22,057 bases of DNA. Source: CAYRVX01 sp964642165 (GTDB taxonomy: Bacteria; Planctomycetota; Phycisphaerae; SM23-33). The notes under the pieces are model-generated. The model saw only the letters and a list, made by a program, of their open reading frames with translations, did not search any database and was not told the DNA's origin. The stretch spans positions 1 through 22,057 of the forward strand of contig CAZXOC010000108.1 in assembly GCA_964642165.1 (NCBI GenBank), given 5' to 3'. The translations under genes were made by a program, and so were the position numbers. This document shows positions 8,627 to 15,970 of this stretch, piece by piece. The stretch's first letter is position 1; each line of letters begins with the position of its first letter.

Positions 8627-8642
8627 CCAGCGGAAGCATCCT

Positions 8643-9881
8643 ATGGCTCAGCGCAACGAAGCCGTCGTCATCACGAGCGGCTTGACGAAGGTCTTCAAGG
8701 ACTTCTGGCTGCGGGAGAAGGTCACCGCCGTGGCGGAGCTGGACCTCCGGGTCCGCCCGAGGGAGGTGTTCGGCCTGCTGGGCCCGAACGGCTCGGGCAA
8801 GACCACGACGCTGAAGATGATCCTGGGGCTGCTGTTTCCGACGCGAGGTCGGATCGCGGTGTTCGGCCGCCGGCCCACGGACGTGGAGACCAAGGAGCGG
8901 ATCGGCTTCCTGCCGGAGGAGAGCTACCTCTACCCGTTCCTGGACGCGCGCGAGACGCTGCACTTCTACGGGCGCCTGTTCCGCCAGCCGCGGATCGAGC
9001 GCCGCCGCCGCGTCGACATGCTGCTGGACATGGTGGGGCTCAAGAGCGTCGCCCACCGCCGGATCGCCGAGTACTCCAAGGGCATGCAGCGGCGGATCGG
9101 GCTGGCCCAGGCCCTGATCAACGACCCCGACCTCCTGATCGTCGACGAGCCCACCAGCGGGATGGACCCCATCGGCACGAAGCAGTTCAAGGACCTCATC
9201 CGCATGCTCGCCCAGCGCGGCAAGAGCGTCATCCTCTCGAGCCATCTCCTGGCCGACGTGGAGGATGTCTGCGACCGCGTGTGCATCCTGTACGGCGGGC
9301 GGAAGCAGGCCGTCGGCGGCGTCGACGAGCTGCTCAGCCGACAGAGCCTGACCCAACTGACGACCGACCGCCTGGACGAGTCCACGCTGGCGGCCGTCAG
9401 CGACGTGCTCAGCCGCGCCGGGCGGACCGTCCGCGAGGTGGTCGCCCCGCGCGAGAAGCTCGAGAGCCTGTTCCTGCGGATCGTGGAGCAGGCGCGGCAC
9501 CAGCGTCTGGCCACCGGCGGGACCGTCGCGGGCGGGGAGGTGGCGCCGTTCCTGCGCGGCCGGGCGGAGGCTGCCTCGCCGCCCCTGCCGGCCGGGCGGC
9601 ACGTCATCGAGGAACTCGTGACCGCCGCGAGCGAGGACCAGCAGGCGGCCGAGGACCGGCGCCGACCGCCCGAACCGGCCGCCCCCGAGCCCGGCGAGCC
9701 CGCCCGGGAGCTGCTCGAGGAGCTTGTCTCCCCGGTCGAGGAGCCCCAGCGTTCGGCCGAACCGTCCCCGCCGCAGCACCCCCAGCCGATCTCCCCGGGG
9801 CCTGAAGAGCACGTGGACCGGGGCGTGATCGACGGCCTGCTCGACGGCGGCGAGGACGAGGAGGATGCCCCCAAGCCATGA
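8643..9881 (+). CDS. ABC transporter ATP-binding protein with an extended acidic/proline-rich C-terminal tail
   Basis: Cytoplasmic ATPase subunit (412 residues) of an ABC-2 type exporter. Walker A is GPNGSGKTT (47-55), the Q-loop position reads GFLPEE (88-93, with Glu in place of Gln), the signature is YSKGMQRRIG (144-153, a variant of LSGGQ), Walker B with catalytic Glu is LLIVDEP (164-170, E169), and the H-loop is H201. A normal subunit of this class ends near residue 290-310. Here about 100 extra residues follow, rich in Pro, Glu and Asp, with three copies of an R-x-[VL]-[IL]-[ED]-[EG]-L-[VL] motif at 319, 355 and 393. ATG 8643 is set by GGAAG 6 nt upstream and by the start of family homology; the frame stays open upstream without meaning. 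The stop overlaps the next start as ATGA, implying translational coupling to the permease. Confidence 0.92.
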   Translation: MAQRNEAVVITSGLTKVFKDFWLREKVTAVAELDLRVRPREVFGLLGPNGSGKTTTLKMILGLLFPTRGRIAVFGRRPTDVETKERIGFLPEESYLYPFLDARETLHFYGRLFRQPRIERRRRVDMLLDMVGLKSVAHRRIAEYSKGMQRRIGLAQALINDPDLLIVDEPTSGMDPIGTKQFKDLIRMLAQRGKSVILSSHLLADVEDVCDRVCILYGGRKQAVGGVDELLSRQSLTQLTTDRLDESTLAAVSDVLSRAGRTVREVVAPREKLESLFLRIVEQARHQRLATGGTVAGGEVAPFLRGRAEAASPPLPAGRHVIEELVTAASEDQQAAEDRRRPPEPAAPEPGEPARELLEELVSPVEEPQRSAEPSPPQHPQPISPGPEEHVDRGVIDGLLDGGEDEEDAPKP

Positions 9882-11773
9882 CCGCCGGCGGTGACCAGGA
9901 CGCGCTTGCCCCTCTGCCGGCCCGGCCGCGACGGTTCGGCCTGGTCGTGCTCGCCGGGGCCGTGCTGATCCTCTTGGCGGCGGCGGGGTGGGGCATCGGC
10001 GAGAGGCTGTCGCCGCGGCGTCACGTCGTCGAGCTGCCCGGCGGGACGGCCGTCGAGCTGACCGTCCCCCGGGTGCTGCTGGGCGCCTCGGCGCTGCTGC
10101 TGCCCGTGCTGCTTGGCGTGCTGCTGAGCAACCGGTCGGTGCGGGCCATGGCCCGGGAGACGTTCACCTACTGCCTTCGCACGAAGGTGGCGTGGGTCTT
10201 CGGCGTCCTCCTGGTGGCGTCGCTGCTGCTGCTGCCCTGGGCGATGAAGGGCGACGGCACGCAGGCCGGACGCATCCGCGCCTTCCTCGACTACAGCACG
10301 TCCGCCACCAGCGTGCTGCTGTCCCTGGTCGTGGTCTTCCTGTCCGTTGGGGTGGTCAGCGACGACGTCGGGCGCAAGCACGTCTACATCGTCTGCACCA
10401 AGCCGCTGGGGCGGTGGCAGTACATCCTCGGGCGGTGGCTGGGCGTGGTGCTGCTCAGCGCCGTGCTGCTGGGCATCGCGGCGGTCGGGATCTACGGCTT
10501 CGCGCGGTATCTTCTCGGACGGCAGGATCCGGACGCCCGGCCGGAGGACCGCCGAGCCGTCCAGACGGAGGTCTTCGCCGCGCGGGACCGGGTACCCGCC
10601 GATCCCCCCAAGGTCGATCCCACCGTCGCGGCGCGCATCGGCCAGAAGAAAAGCGACGGGACCTGGAAGGAGACCGTCGAGGCCTACAAGACCAACTACG
10701 GCGTCACCGCGACGCAGGCGGAGGAGCGCATCGTCGAGGACATGCGGGAGGATGCCGTCAAGGAGGCCCAGTCCGCCGCGCCCGGCGCGTCCCTGGCCTG
10801 GGACTTCTCGTCCCTGCGCGTCCTCGGCGAGAAGATCAGCGGCCGCGGCAAGGTCACGGACGTCGGGCGGCGCGCGGGGCAGGTAAGGCTCGAGGCGCCG
10901 CCGGAGCTGACCGGGCGCCTCGTCATCTTCGGGCCCGTCTGGGTCAACGGCGTCGGCGGGCGAGCCGTGCGGATCTGGAACCAGGGCTTCCAGGCGGTCT
11001 TCCACCTGGAGGACATGAACAGCGAGCAGATGGTGACCCTGCGCCGGGGGCAGGAGGTCGACGTGGTCGTCGAGCCGACCATCCAGATCTCCTACAAGCT
11101 CTCCCCGTCCGGGGGCGGCGCGGCCGCGCCGCTGCGGGCCTCGTGGCAGGTGGAGAACCCCGCGAGCGGCTACGTGTACTACATCCCGCCGCGGGAGGCG
11201 CTGGCCCGGACGCGCTCGACGCTGGTCGCCCCGGCCAGGGCGATCTCGCCCAAGGGCCGGCTGCGCGTGCGCTTCTTCAACCATTCGCCGTACAGCGTGA
11301 CCGTGCTGAGCCGGGACGTGGCCGTCCTGCACGAGGTCGGCTCGTTCGAGGCGACCTTCCTGAAGACGATCGTGCTGATGCTGATGGGGCTGATGTTCCT
11401 GGCGGCGCTGGGCGTCTTCGCCGGCAGCGCGCTGTCGTTCCCCGTGGGGTGCCTCGTGTGCTTCATTCTGCTGTGGATCGCCACGACGCTGCGCTTCCTC
11501 ACCGAGGCCGTCAACCTCGGCCTGGACTTCCCCTCCAAAGGGCAGTCGATGCTGATCTACGAGGTCGGCTTCTACCTGCTGGGCCTGATGAAGGTGCTCC
11601 TGCCGGACCTGGCCTCGGCGCTGGCGACGAGCTTCGCCGTGGAAGGCCTGGCCATCCCGTGGCGGTACTTCGCCAGCACCGCCGCGCTGACCGTCGGGGT
11701 CCGCGGGCTGATCCTGCTGGCCCTGGCGTGCTGGATCTTCCATCGCCGCGAGCTGGCCCGGGTGCAGGTCTAG
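9878..11773 (+). CDS. ABC-2 type permease with a large soluble insertion
   Basis: A 631-residue membrane protein whose start overlaps the ATPase stop by 4 nt, so it is the cognate permease. Hydrophobic segments lie near 20-39, 66-84, 104-121, 141-161 and 186-212. A hydrophilic region of about 280 residues (212-490) follows, then segments near 493-516, 519-540, 560-579 and 598-620. The block KPLGRWQYILGRWLGV (K175-V190) is the same motif seen in the divergent permease at 2265-3248, showing that both belong to one family. The soluble insertion contains a charged helical stretch (about 225-300) and a beta-rich part (about 310-485, 'VRFFNHSPYSVTVLSRD' near its end), which probably faces the periplasm, where it could meet the SPFH proteins. 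The insertion itself matches nothing I recognise. The substrate is unknown. Confidence 0.82.
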   Translation: MTAGGDQDALAPLPARPRRFGLVVLAGAVLILLAAAGWGIGERLSPRRHVVELPGGTAVELTVPRVLLGASALLLPVLLGVLLSNRSVRAMARETFTYCLRTKVAWVFGVLLVASLLLLPWAMKGDGTQAGRIRAFLDYSTSATSVLLSLVVVFLSVGVVSDDVGRKHVYIVCTKPLGRWQYILGRWLGVVLLSAVLLGIAAVGIYGFARYLLGRQDPDARPEDRRAVQTEVFAARDRVPADPPKVDPTVAARIGQKKSDGTWKETVEAYKTNYGVTATQAEERIVEDMREDAVKEAQSAAPGASLAWDFSSLRVLGEKISGRGKVTDVGRRAGQVRLEAPPELTGRLVIFGPVWVNGVGGRAVRIWNQGFQAVFHLEDMNSEQMVTLRRGQEVDVVVEPTIQISYKLSPSGGGAAAPLRASWQVENPASGYVYYIPPREALARTRSTLVAPARAISPKGRLRVRFFNHSPYSVTVLSRDVAVLHEVGSFEATFLKTIVLMLMGLMFLAALGVFAGSALSFPVGCLVCFILLWIATTLRFLTEAVNLGLDFPSKGQSMLIYEVGFYLLGLMKVLLPDLASALATSFAVEGLAIPWRYFASTAALTVGVRGLILLALACWIFHRRELARVQV

Positions 11774-11777
11774 GAGG
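11772..11777 (+). promoter_or_regulatory. Strong Shine-Dalgarno overlapping the upstream stop codon
   Basis: AGGAGG (11772-11777) begins inside the TAG stop of the permease and lies 6 nt before ATG 11784. It fixes the start of the next gene and indicates translational coupling within the operon. Confidence 0.75.
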
Positions 11778-11783
11778 CCGGAC

Positions 11784-13691
11784 ATGGACCGCCTGCGACA
11801 AACGCAACTGGCGTGGGCCGCCCTCGGCGTCGCGTGCCTCGCGGCGGCTGGGGCGCTCCAGGAAACCCGCCGCACCGACAGCGACCTGCTCGAGATCCTC
11901 CCCGGGCGCGCGTTCATCATCAACTACCTCTGGATCCGCGCCGACCGGCTCAAGGAGGAGGGCCGCTTCTACGACGCCATGCAGCAGGCGCAGCTCATCT
12001 GCCGCCTCCAGCGCCGCTTCCCGGGCGTCTGGAGCTTCTGCTCGTGGAACATGGCGTGGAACATCTCCGTCGCCACGCACACGCCGGAAGAGCGATGGCG
12101 GTGGGTGTACAGCGGCGTGCGCCTGCTGCGGGACGAGGCCATCCCCCTCAATCCCAAGAGCATCGTCCTCTACAAGGACTTGGGCTGGATCTTCTTCTTC
12201 AAGATCGGCGGGTACCTCGACGACATGCACTGGGTCTACAAGCGCCAGTGGGCGATGCGCATGCAGGACCTGCTCGGCGCGCCGCCCCAGGGCACGACCG
12301 ACGAGGTCATCGAGGCGTTCCGACCCGTCGCCGAGGAGGGCTTCCTCGACAAGGACCCGCGCCGCCAGGGCCGCGTCGTCATCCAGCCCGAGAGGCTCGA
12401 AGCCCTGCTGAAGGCCCCGGACGTCCAGGCCTGCGCCGACGCGCTGAAGCAGGCCGGCGTGGGCGTCGACCAGAAGCTCCTCGCCGCGTACAACCAGTAC
12501 AGCCTGGACGAGCCCGTTCGCGTCGTCCGCGTCAAGCCGCCGAACCCCAAGACCGACCGCGCCCACGCCCTCTACAACGCCATCAACGACCCCGACCACG
12601 CCGAGGCCCGCGCCCGGCTGCTGGCCTTCGTCCGCGCGCAGATCCTCTGGAACGTCTACCGGATGGACCCCAAGCGAATGCTGGACCTGATGGAGCAGTA
12701 CGGGCCGCTCGACTGGCGCCTGCCGCAGCCGCACGGGCTGTACTGGCTGAAGCTGGGCCTGGAGACCTGCGGCGATGCGGGCCTCCAGAACGTCGACGCC
12801 CTGAACACCCAGCGCAACGTCCTGAACTGCCTGAAGGAGCTCACCTGGCGGGGGCGGATGACCATGGTCGACGCCCGCGACCGCGAGGCCACCGAGGACG
12901 CGCTCAGCCTCGAGCCCGTCAGCGAAGAGAGCCAGATGCAGCTTCCGAACATCGAGATCGGCCAGTTCGGCGACCTGCGCTACATCCCCGAGGTCCACGA
13001 GGAGTTCCTCGGCGCGATCGAGACGATGCTGGGGCAGAGGCACAAACACCTCAGCAGCAGCCCCCTCGCCACCGGGCACATCAACTTCCTCCGCGGGGCG
13101 ATCAAAATGCTCTACGCCGCCCGGCGCCAGGCCGAGGCACAACGCTACCTCGACTGGGTCCGCCGGGCCTACGGGCGCAAGGGCCAGGAATGGAGCCACC
13201 AGGATGTCGAGGACTTCGTCCTCTACGAGCTGCGGCGCGAGACCCAGCTCAGCCGCGACCTCGCCGAAAGCATGATCAGCATGTCCCTGCTTGTGGGGTT
13301 CGTGGCCGCCAGCCGCGACGACATGGACACCTACCAGGAGAGCCTGACCCTGGCCAGGAGGGCCCACGCGGCCTACCAGGAGGACCGGCCCGAGCGAATG
13401 CATCTGCCCCGGTTCGAGAGGTACTCGCTGATGATCGCGACGCGTCTGATCGGCAACCCCCGCGGCGTGGGGTACAACGTCTCGCTGGCGGATCGATCCA
13501 ACCTGTACCGCAAGCTTCTCCGGGACAGCCCGCCGGTGGCCCGGATCATCTACGAGCGCCTCCGCCGGCTCCTGAAGCGCCAGTGCGAGGACGAGGGGCT
13601 GGACTTCGACAAGGCCTTCCCGCCGCCGCCGAAGCAACTCCAGCCCGAGGCCGGGGACGTCCAGCCGAGCGGGGCAGCCCCGGGGAGGTAG
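11784..13691 (+). CDS. Membrane-anchored helical-repeat (TPR-like) protein of unknown function
   Basis: A 635-residue protein with one N-terminal hydrophobic anchor (about residues 8-25); Cys18 is not in a good lipobox, so a signal-anchor or ordinary signal peptide is more likely. Just after it comes a Trp/Tyr-rich helical region: 'AFIINYLWIRADRLKEEGRF' followed by an amphipathic helix pair with 'YDAMQQAQLICRLQRRFP', which resembles a TPR unit. Further helical pairs appear around 'LNPKSIVLYKDLGWIFFF'. The remainder is soluble and helical with no catalytic motif that I recognise. The last ~30 residues are Pro/Gln-rich. It is the last gene of the plus-strand run, 10 bp after the permease and with the strongest ribosome binding site of the set, so it is probably an extracytoplasmic partner of the transporter or SPFH assembly. 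The coding call is firm (strong codon bias, operon position); the function is inference. Confidence 0.8.
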   Translation: MDRLRQTQLAWAALGVACLAAAGALQETRRTDSDLLEILPGRAFIINYLWIRADRLKEEGRFYDAMQQAQLICRLQRRFPGVWSFCSWNMAWNISVATHTPEERWRWVYSGVRLLRDEAIPLNPKSIVLYKDLGWIFFFKIGGYLDDMHWVYKRQWAMRMQDLLGAPPQGTTDEVIEAFRPVAEEGFLDKDPRRQGRVVIQPERLEALLKAPDVQACADALKQAGVGVDQKLLAAYNQYSLDEPVRVVRVKPPNPKTDRAHALYNAINDPDHAEARARLLAFVRAQILWNVYRMDPKRMLDLMEQYGPLDWRLPQPHGLYWLKLGLETCGDAGLQNVDALNTQRNVLNCLKELTWRGRMTMVDARDREATEDALSLEPVSEESQMQLPNIEIGQFGDLRYIPEVHEEFLGAIETMLGQRHKHLSSSPLATGHINFLRGAIKMLYAARRQAEAQRYLDWVRRAYGRKGQEWSHQDVEDFVLYELRRETQLSRDLAESMISMSLLVGFVAASRDDMDTYQESLTLARRAHAAYQEDRPERMHLPRFERYSLMIATRLIGNPRGVGYNVSLADRSNLYRKLLRDSPPVARIIYERLRRLLKRQCEDEGLDFDKAFPPPPKQLQPEAGDVQPSGAAPGR

Positions 13692-13728
13692 CCGCCCCTC
13701 CGCCCGGCAGGGGCACAGACGAACCGGC

Positions 13729-13750
13729 CCGGGCGCGCCGCACCGCCCGG
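13729..13750. terminator. Stem-loop between convergent genes
   Basis: CCGGGCG (13729-13735) and CGCCCGG (13744-13750) form a 7-bp perfect stem with an 8-nt loop in the 81-bp gap between convergent genes ending at 13691 and 13773. It could terminate from both sides. There is no T-tract. Confidence 0.4.
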
Positions 13751-13772
13751 TCCTGAGGTCCGTCGGCCCGCC

Positions 13773-14882
13773 TTACCGCAGCGACTGCTCGAGCATCTTG
13801 AAGCCCAGCAGCGTCTGCGAGATGACCAGCTTGTTGTTCAGGACGCGGATGGAGCCCTTGCCCTCCGGCTCCCACATGTCCTTGCCGATCATGTTCATGA
13901 TCGTGTTGACGACCTTCTCGTGGTGCTTCTTCTTCTGTTCGTTGTACGACTCGCCCTCCCGCTCGCGCTCGTCCGAGTCGTCATCCCAGAAGCCCCTCGA
14001 CCCGCTGGACGCGCCCCTGCCGGACATGTCCCTCTCGGAGGCGCTCTCCAGGTCGATTCTCGGCCCGGCCACGTCCGGCTGGATCAGCAGCACCGTGCCG
14101 GCGTCGATGACGCGCGTGACGACCCGCCGGTTCAGGGCGTTGCCGGTCGAGACCAGCAGCACGCCGCGGTCGACCACCCAGTAGACGCTGGTGAGCTTCT
14201 CGCGGTCGGCGTTGACCTGGTCCAGCACCAGGTCCAGCGCGCGGGCGACGGAGATGCGGCGGAGGTTGAGGCTGATCGGCGTCTGGGGGTCGACCCCTTC
14301 CTGCTCCAGCGCCCGCCAGTTGACGTGGAAGTTCGAGCCGGTGACCGTCTGGAAGAACCGCAGCGCGTCGCGGAAGGGCAGCTTGTCGAAGCTCACCCCC
14401 GGCAGGATCTTCCGGCGCAACGCCGGGCCGGAGGGGGCCCGCCGCGCGGTGGCCGTCTTCCCGGCGGCCTTGGCGATCTCGGCCTGGGTGCCCGCCTCCA
14501 GCAGCAGGATGCGCCGATGCGTCGAGACCAGGATGTCCCCCGAGTGGATCTGCCAGCCCAGCGGGTGCCCCCGGCGGCTGACGCGCGAGAGCATCACCTC
14601 CAGCACCTGCCGCCAGGTGACCTTCTCCAGGTCGACGGCGACGCGCGTCTTGGCGGTCACGCCGACCTTCTCCAGACCTTTCCAGTCCACGCGGATCGTC
14701 ACGCCCGCCTCGTTGGCGAGGTCCGCCAGCGCCGCGCCCAGCGAGGCCGACACCGCGTGGTGCGCCACCTTGCGCCGCAGCGCGCGGTCGGGGGGCACCT
14801 TGCGCCCCTTCGCGAAGCCCTCGGCGGAAAACGCCCCCAAGCACAACAGACACAATCCCACGATGCCAACCGGTCGCTTCAT
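13773..14882 (-). CDS. Exported protein with two STN-like (secretin/TonB short N-terminal) repeats
   Basis: A 369-residue protein with a signal peptide (MKRPVG, hydrophobic 7-20, likely cleavage near residue 24). Two repeats of about 95 residues are clear: 34-125 and 154-250. Both open with ALRRK, then have 'DLANEAGVTIRVDWKGLEKV' or 'FQTVTGSNFHVNWRALEQEG', a strand ending in VDL or LNL, an 'LEVMLSRV' or 'LDLVLDQV' helix, and a closing ILVS or LLVS strand. This is the STN pattern seen in secretin and TonB-receptor N-termini. A charged low-complexity stretch (299-325) follows. The C-terminus 'NKLVISQTLLGFKMLEQSLR' (350-369) resembles the end of a secretin N-domain. No secretin pore domain is present. 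The start is fixed by GGGAGGT (14888-14894), 5 nt upstream. The role is unknown; a periplasmic beta/alpha scaffold is plausible. It appears to be transcribed alone. Confidence 0.8.
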   Translation of the reverse strand: MKRPVGIVGLCLLCLGAFSAEGFAKGRKVPPDRALRRKVAHHAVSASLGAALADLANEAGVTIRVDWKGLEKVGVTAKTRVAVDLEKVTWRQVLEVMLSRVSRRGHPLGWQIHSGDILVSTHRRILLLEAGTQAEIAKAAGKTATARRAPSGPALRRKILPGVSFDKLPFRDALRFFQTVTGSNFHVNWRALEQEGVDPQTPISLNLRRISVARALDLVLDQVNADREKLTSVYWVVDRGVLLVSTGNALNRRVVTRVIDAGTVLLIQPDVAGPRIDLESASERDMSGRGASSGSRGFWDDDSDEREREGESYNEQKKKHHEKVVNTIMNMIGKDMWEPEGKGSIRVLNNKLVISQTLLGFKMLEQSLR

Positions 14883-14887
14883 GGCTG

Positions 14888-14894
14888 ACCTCCC
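14888..14894 (-). promoter_or_regulatory. Shine-Dalgarno of the STN-repeat gene
   Basis: On the minus strand GGGAGGT lies 5 nt before ATG 14882. It selects this start within a frame that otherwise stays open far upstream, across the neighbouring gene. The gap 14883-15094 holds no other gene I can support. Confidence 0.7.
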
Positions 14895-15094
14895 ACGGCT
14901 GGGCCTACGGAAACCATCCACACGCGCCGCTGGAAAGACCCTATGTATGAAGCCGCCCGCAGTCATGGTTCGGAGGCCATCTACTACTATCGTACCGGAT
15001 CGCCCTCGGCTTTGCAGACCTTTTTGCGAGCCGACGCCCCCTTCGCGCGGCGGAGGCCAACGGGGCCCGCTGCCGGACGGCGCCCCGCCGCCGA

Positions 15095-15967
15095 TCAGCC
15101 TACCCCCTGGATGCATGCCCGCGCGCTGACGAACCAGCCCGTGCCCCAGTGCCGCTGGCCGTGCAGCAGCAGCATCGCCAGCGCCGCCGAGGTCAGCTCC
15201 CCGACGTGCTCCTGGAGGAACGCCACGACCGCCCCGGGCTGGTCCCGGGTCGCCACGATCTCCTCGTGCTCGAGTGCGTCGGCCGCCCCGGCTGCGCTGC
15301 GGCGGATCTCGGCCTCGCCGGCGTCCACGCGAACGTCGAAGATCAACTCGGGCTGCACGATCTGCTTGTCGCGGATCATCCCCAGGCACTCGCTGAGACG
15401 CAGGGCCTCGCCCGGCAGGCCCAGCTCCTCCTCGATCTCCTCGGCGATGGCCTGGAAGGGGTTCGGCAGGTTCCCCGCCACGTCCGGCGGCTGGACGATG
15501 CCCGCGATCGGGTGCAGGCGCCCGCCGTGGGTGAAGACGAGCCGGCTGCGGCGCCCCAGCAGCAGGAATCCGTCGCTCGACACGATCGCCGCCGAGACGC
15601 CCAGCGGGTTGGCCAGCACCTCCGGGCCGTGAACGTACCGCAGCGGCGCGTTCGTCAGGTTCGTCCCGACGAACTCCTTGTAGCTCACCTCGCCCAGCGT
15701 CAGGTGCAGGACGCCGTTGCCCGCCTGGCATTCGATCAGCCGGCACAGCCGCCCGTTGACCAGCCATCGACCGTCGCGCCGCGCGGCGGCGAGCTGCTCG
15801 TGCCACGCCTCCTCGATCGCCCGGTCCACGGCCTCGGAGGACGGCCGCTGCCCCTCCGACCAGCGGACCGACACGTCGCCTCGCCGGAAGCGCCCGACGA
15901 AGTCCAGCAGGAACGCCCCGCAGTCATGGCAGCCGTTGCCGCGCCCGTCCGCCGACCAGGGCGCCAT
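15095..15967 (-). CDS. Nudix-fold hydrolase family protein (NUDT22-like)
   Basis: A 290-residue protein. The central part reads 'GVSAAIVSSDGFLLLGRRS' (123-141), then 'GGRLHPIAGIVQPPDV' (148-163) and AEEIEEELGLP (175-185). This is a Nudix box with its EExEE-G core but with the first half lengthened and altered, as in the NUDT22 / nucleotide-sugar group, where the classical GxxxxxE spacing is lost. The N-terminal 110 residues (WxxG, 'LGEVSYKEFVGTNL') also fit that group, which hydrolyses UDP-sugars in animals. Metal ligands expected from the box (E176, E177, E179, E180) are present. It starts 3 bp after hemB ends, so the two are almost certainly co-transcribed and probably translationally coupled. 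Substrate and any link to tetrapyrrole synthesis are unknown. The stop at 15095 is followed by 212 bp before the next minus-strand gene. Confidence 0.75.
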   Translation of the reverse strand: MAPWSADGRGNGCHDCGAFLLDFVGRFRRGDVSVRWSEGQRPSSEAVDRAIEEAWHEQLAAARRDGRWLVNGRLCRLIECQAGNGVLHLTLGEVSYKEFVGTNLTNAPLRYVHGPEVLANPLGVSAAIVSSDGFLLLGRRSRLVFTHGGRLHPIAGIVQPPDVAGNLPNPFQAIAEEIEEELGLPGEALRLSECLGMIRDKQIVQPELIFDVRVDAGEAEIRRSAAGAADALEHEEIVATRDQPGAVVAFLQEHVGELTSAALAMLLLHGQRHWGTGWFVSARACIQGVG

Positions 15968-15970
15968 GCC

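Noticed and set aside
6129..8642. Upstream extension of the ABC ATPase frame through hflC and the second HflK-like gene
   Set aside because: The translated extension is Arg/Gly/Pro-rich, out of frame with the real genes there. The ATPase starts at 8643, where family homology begins.
8966..11923. Long minus-strand open frame opposite the ABC ATPase and permease
   Set aside because: The sequence is Gln/His/Arg-rich shadow coding without recognisable domains; the plus strand carries clear ABC motifs.
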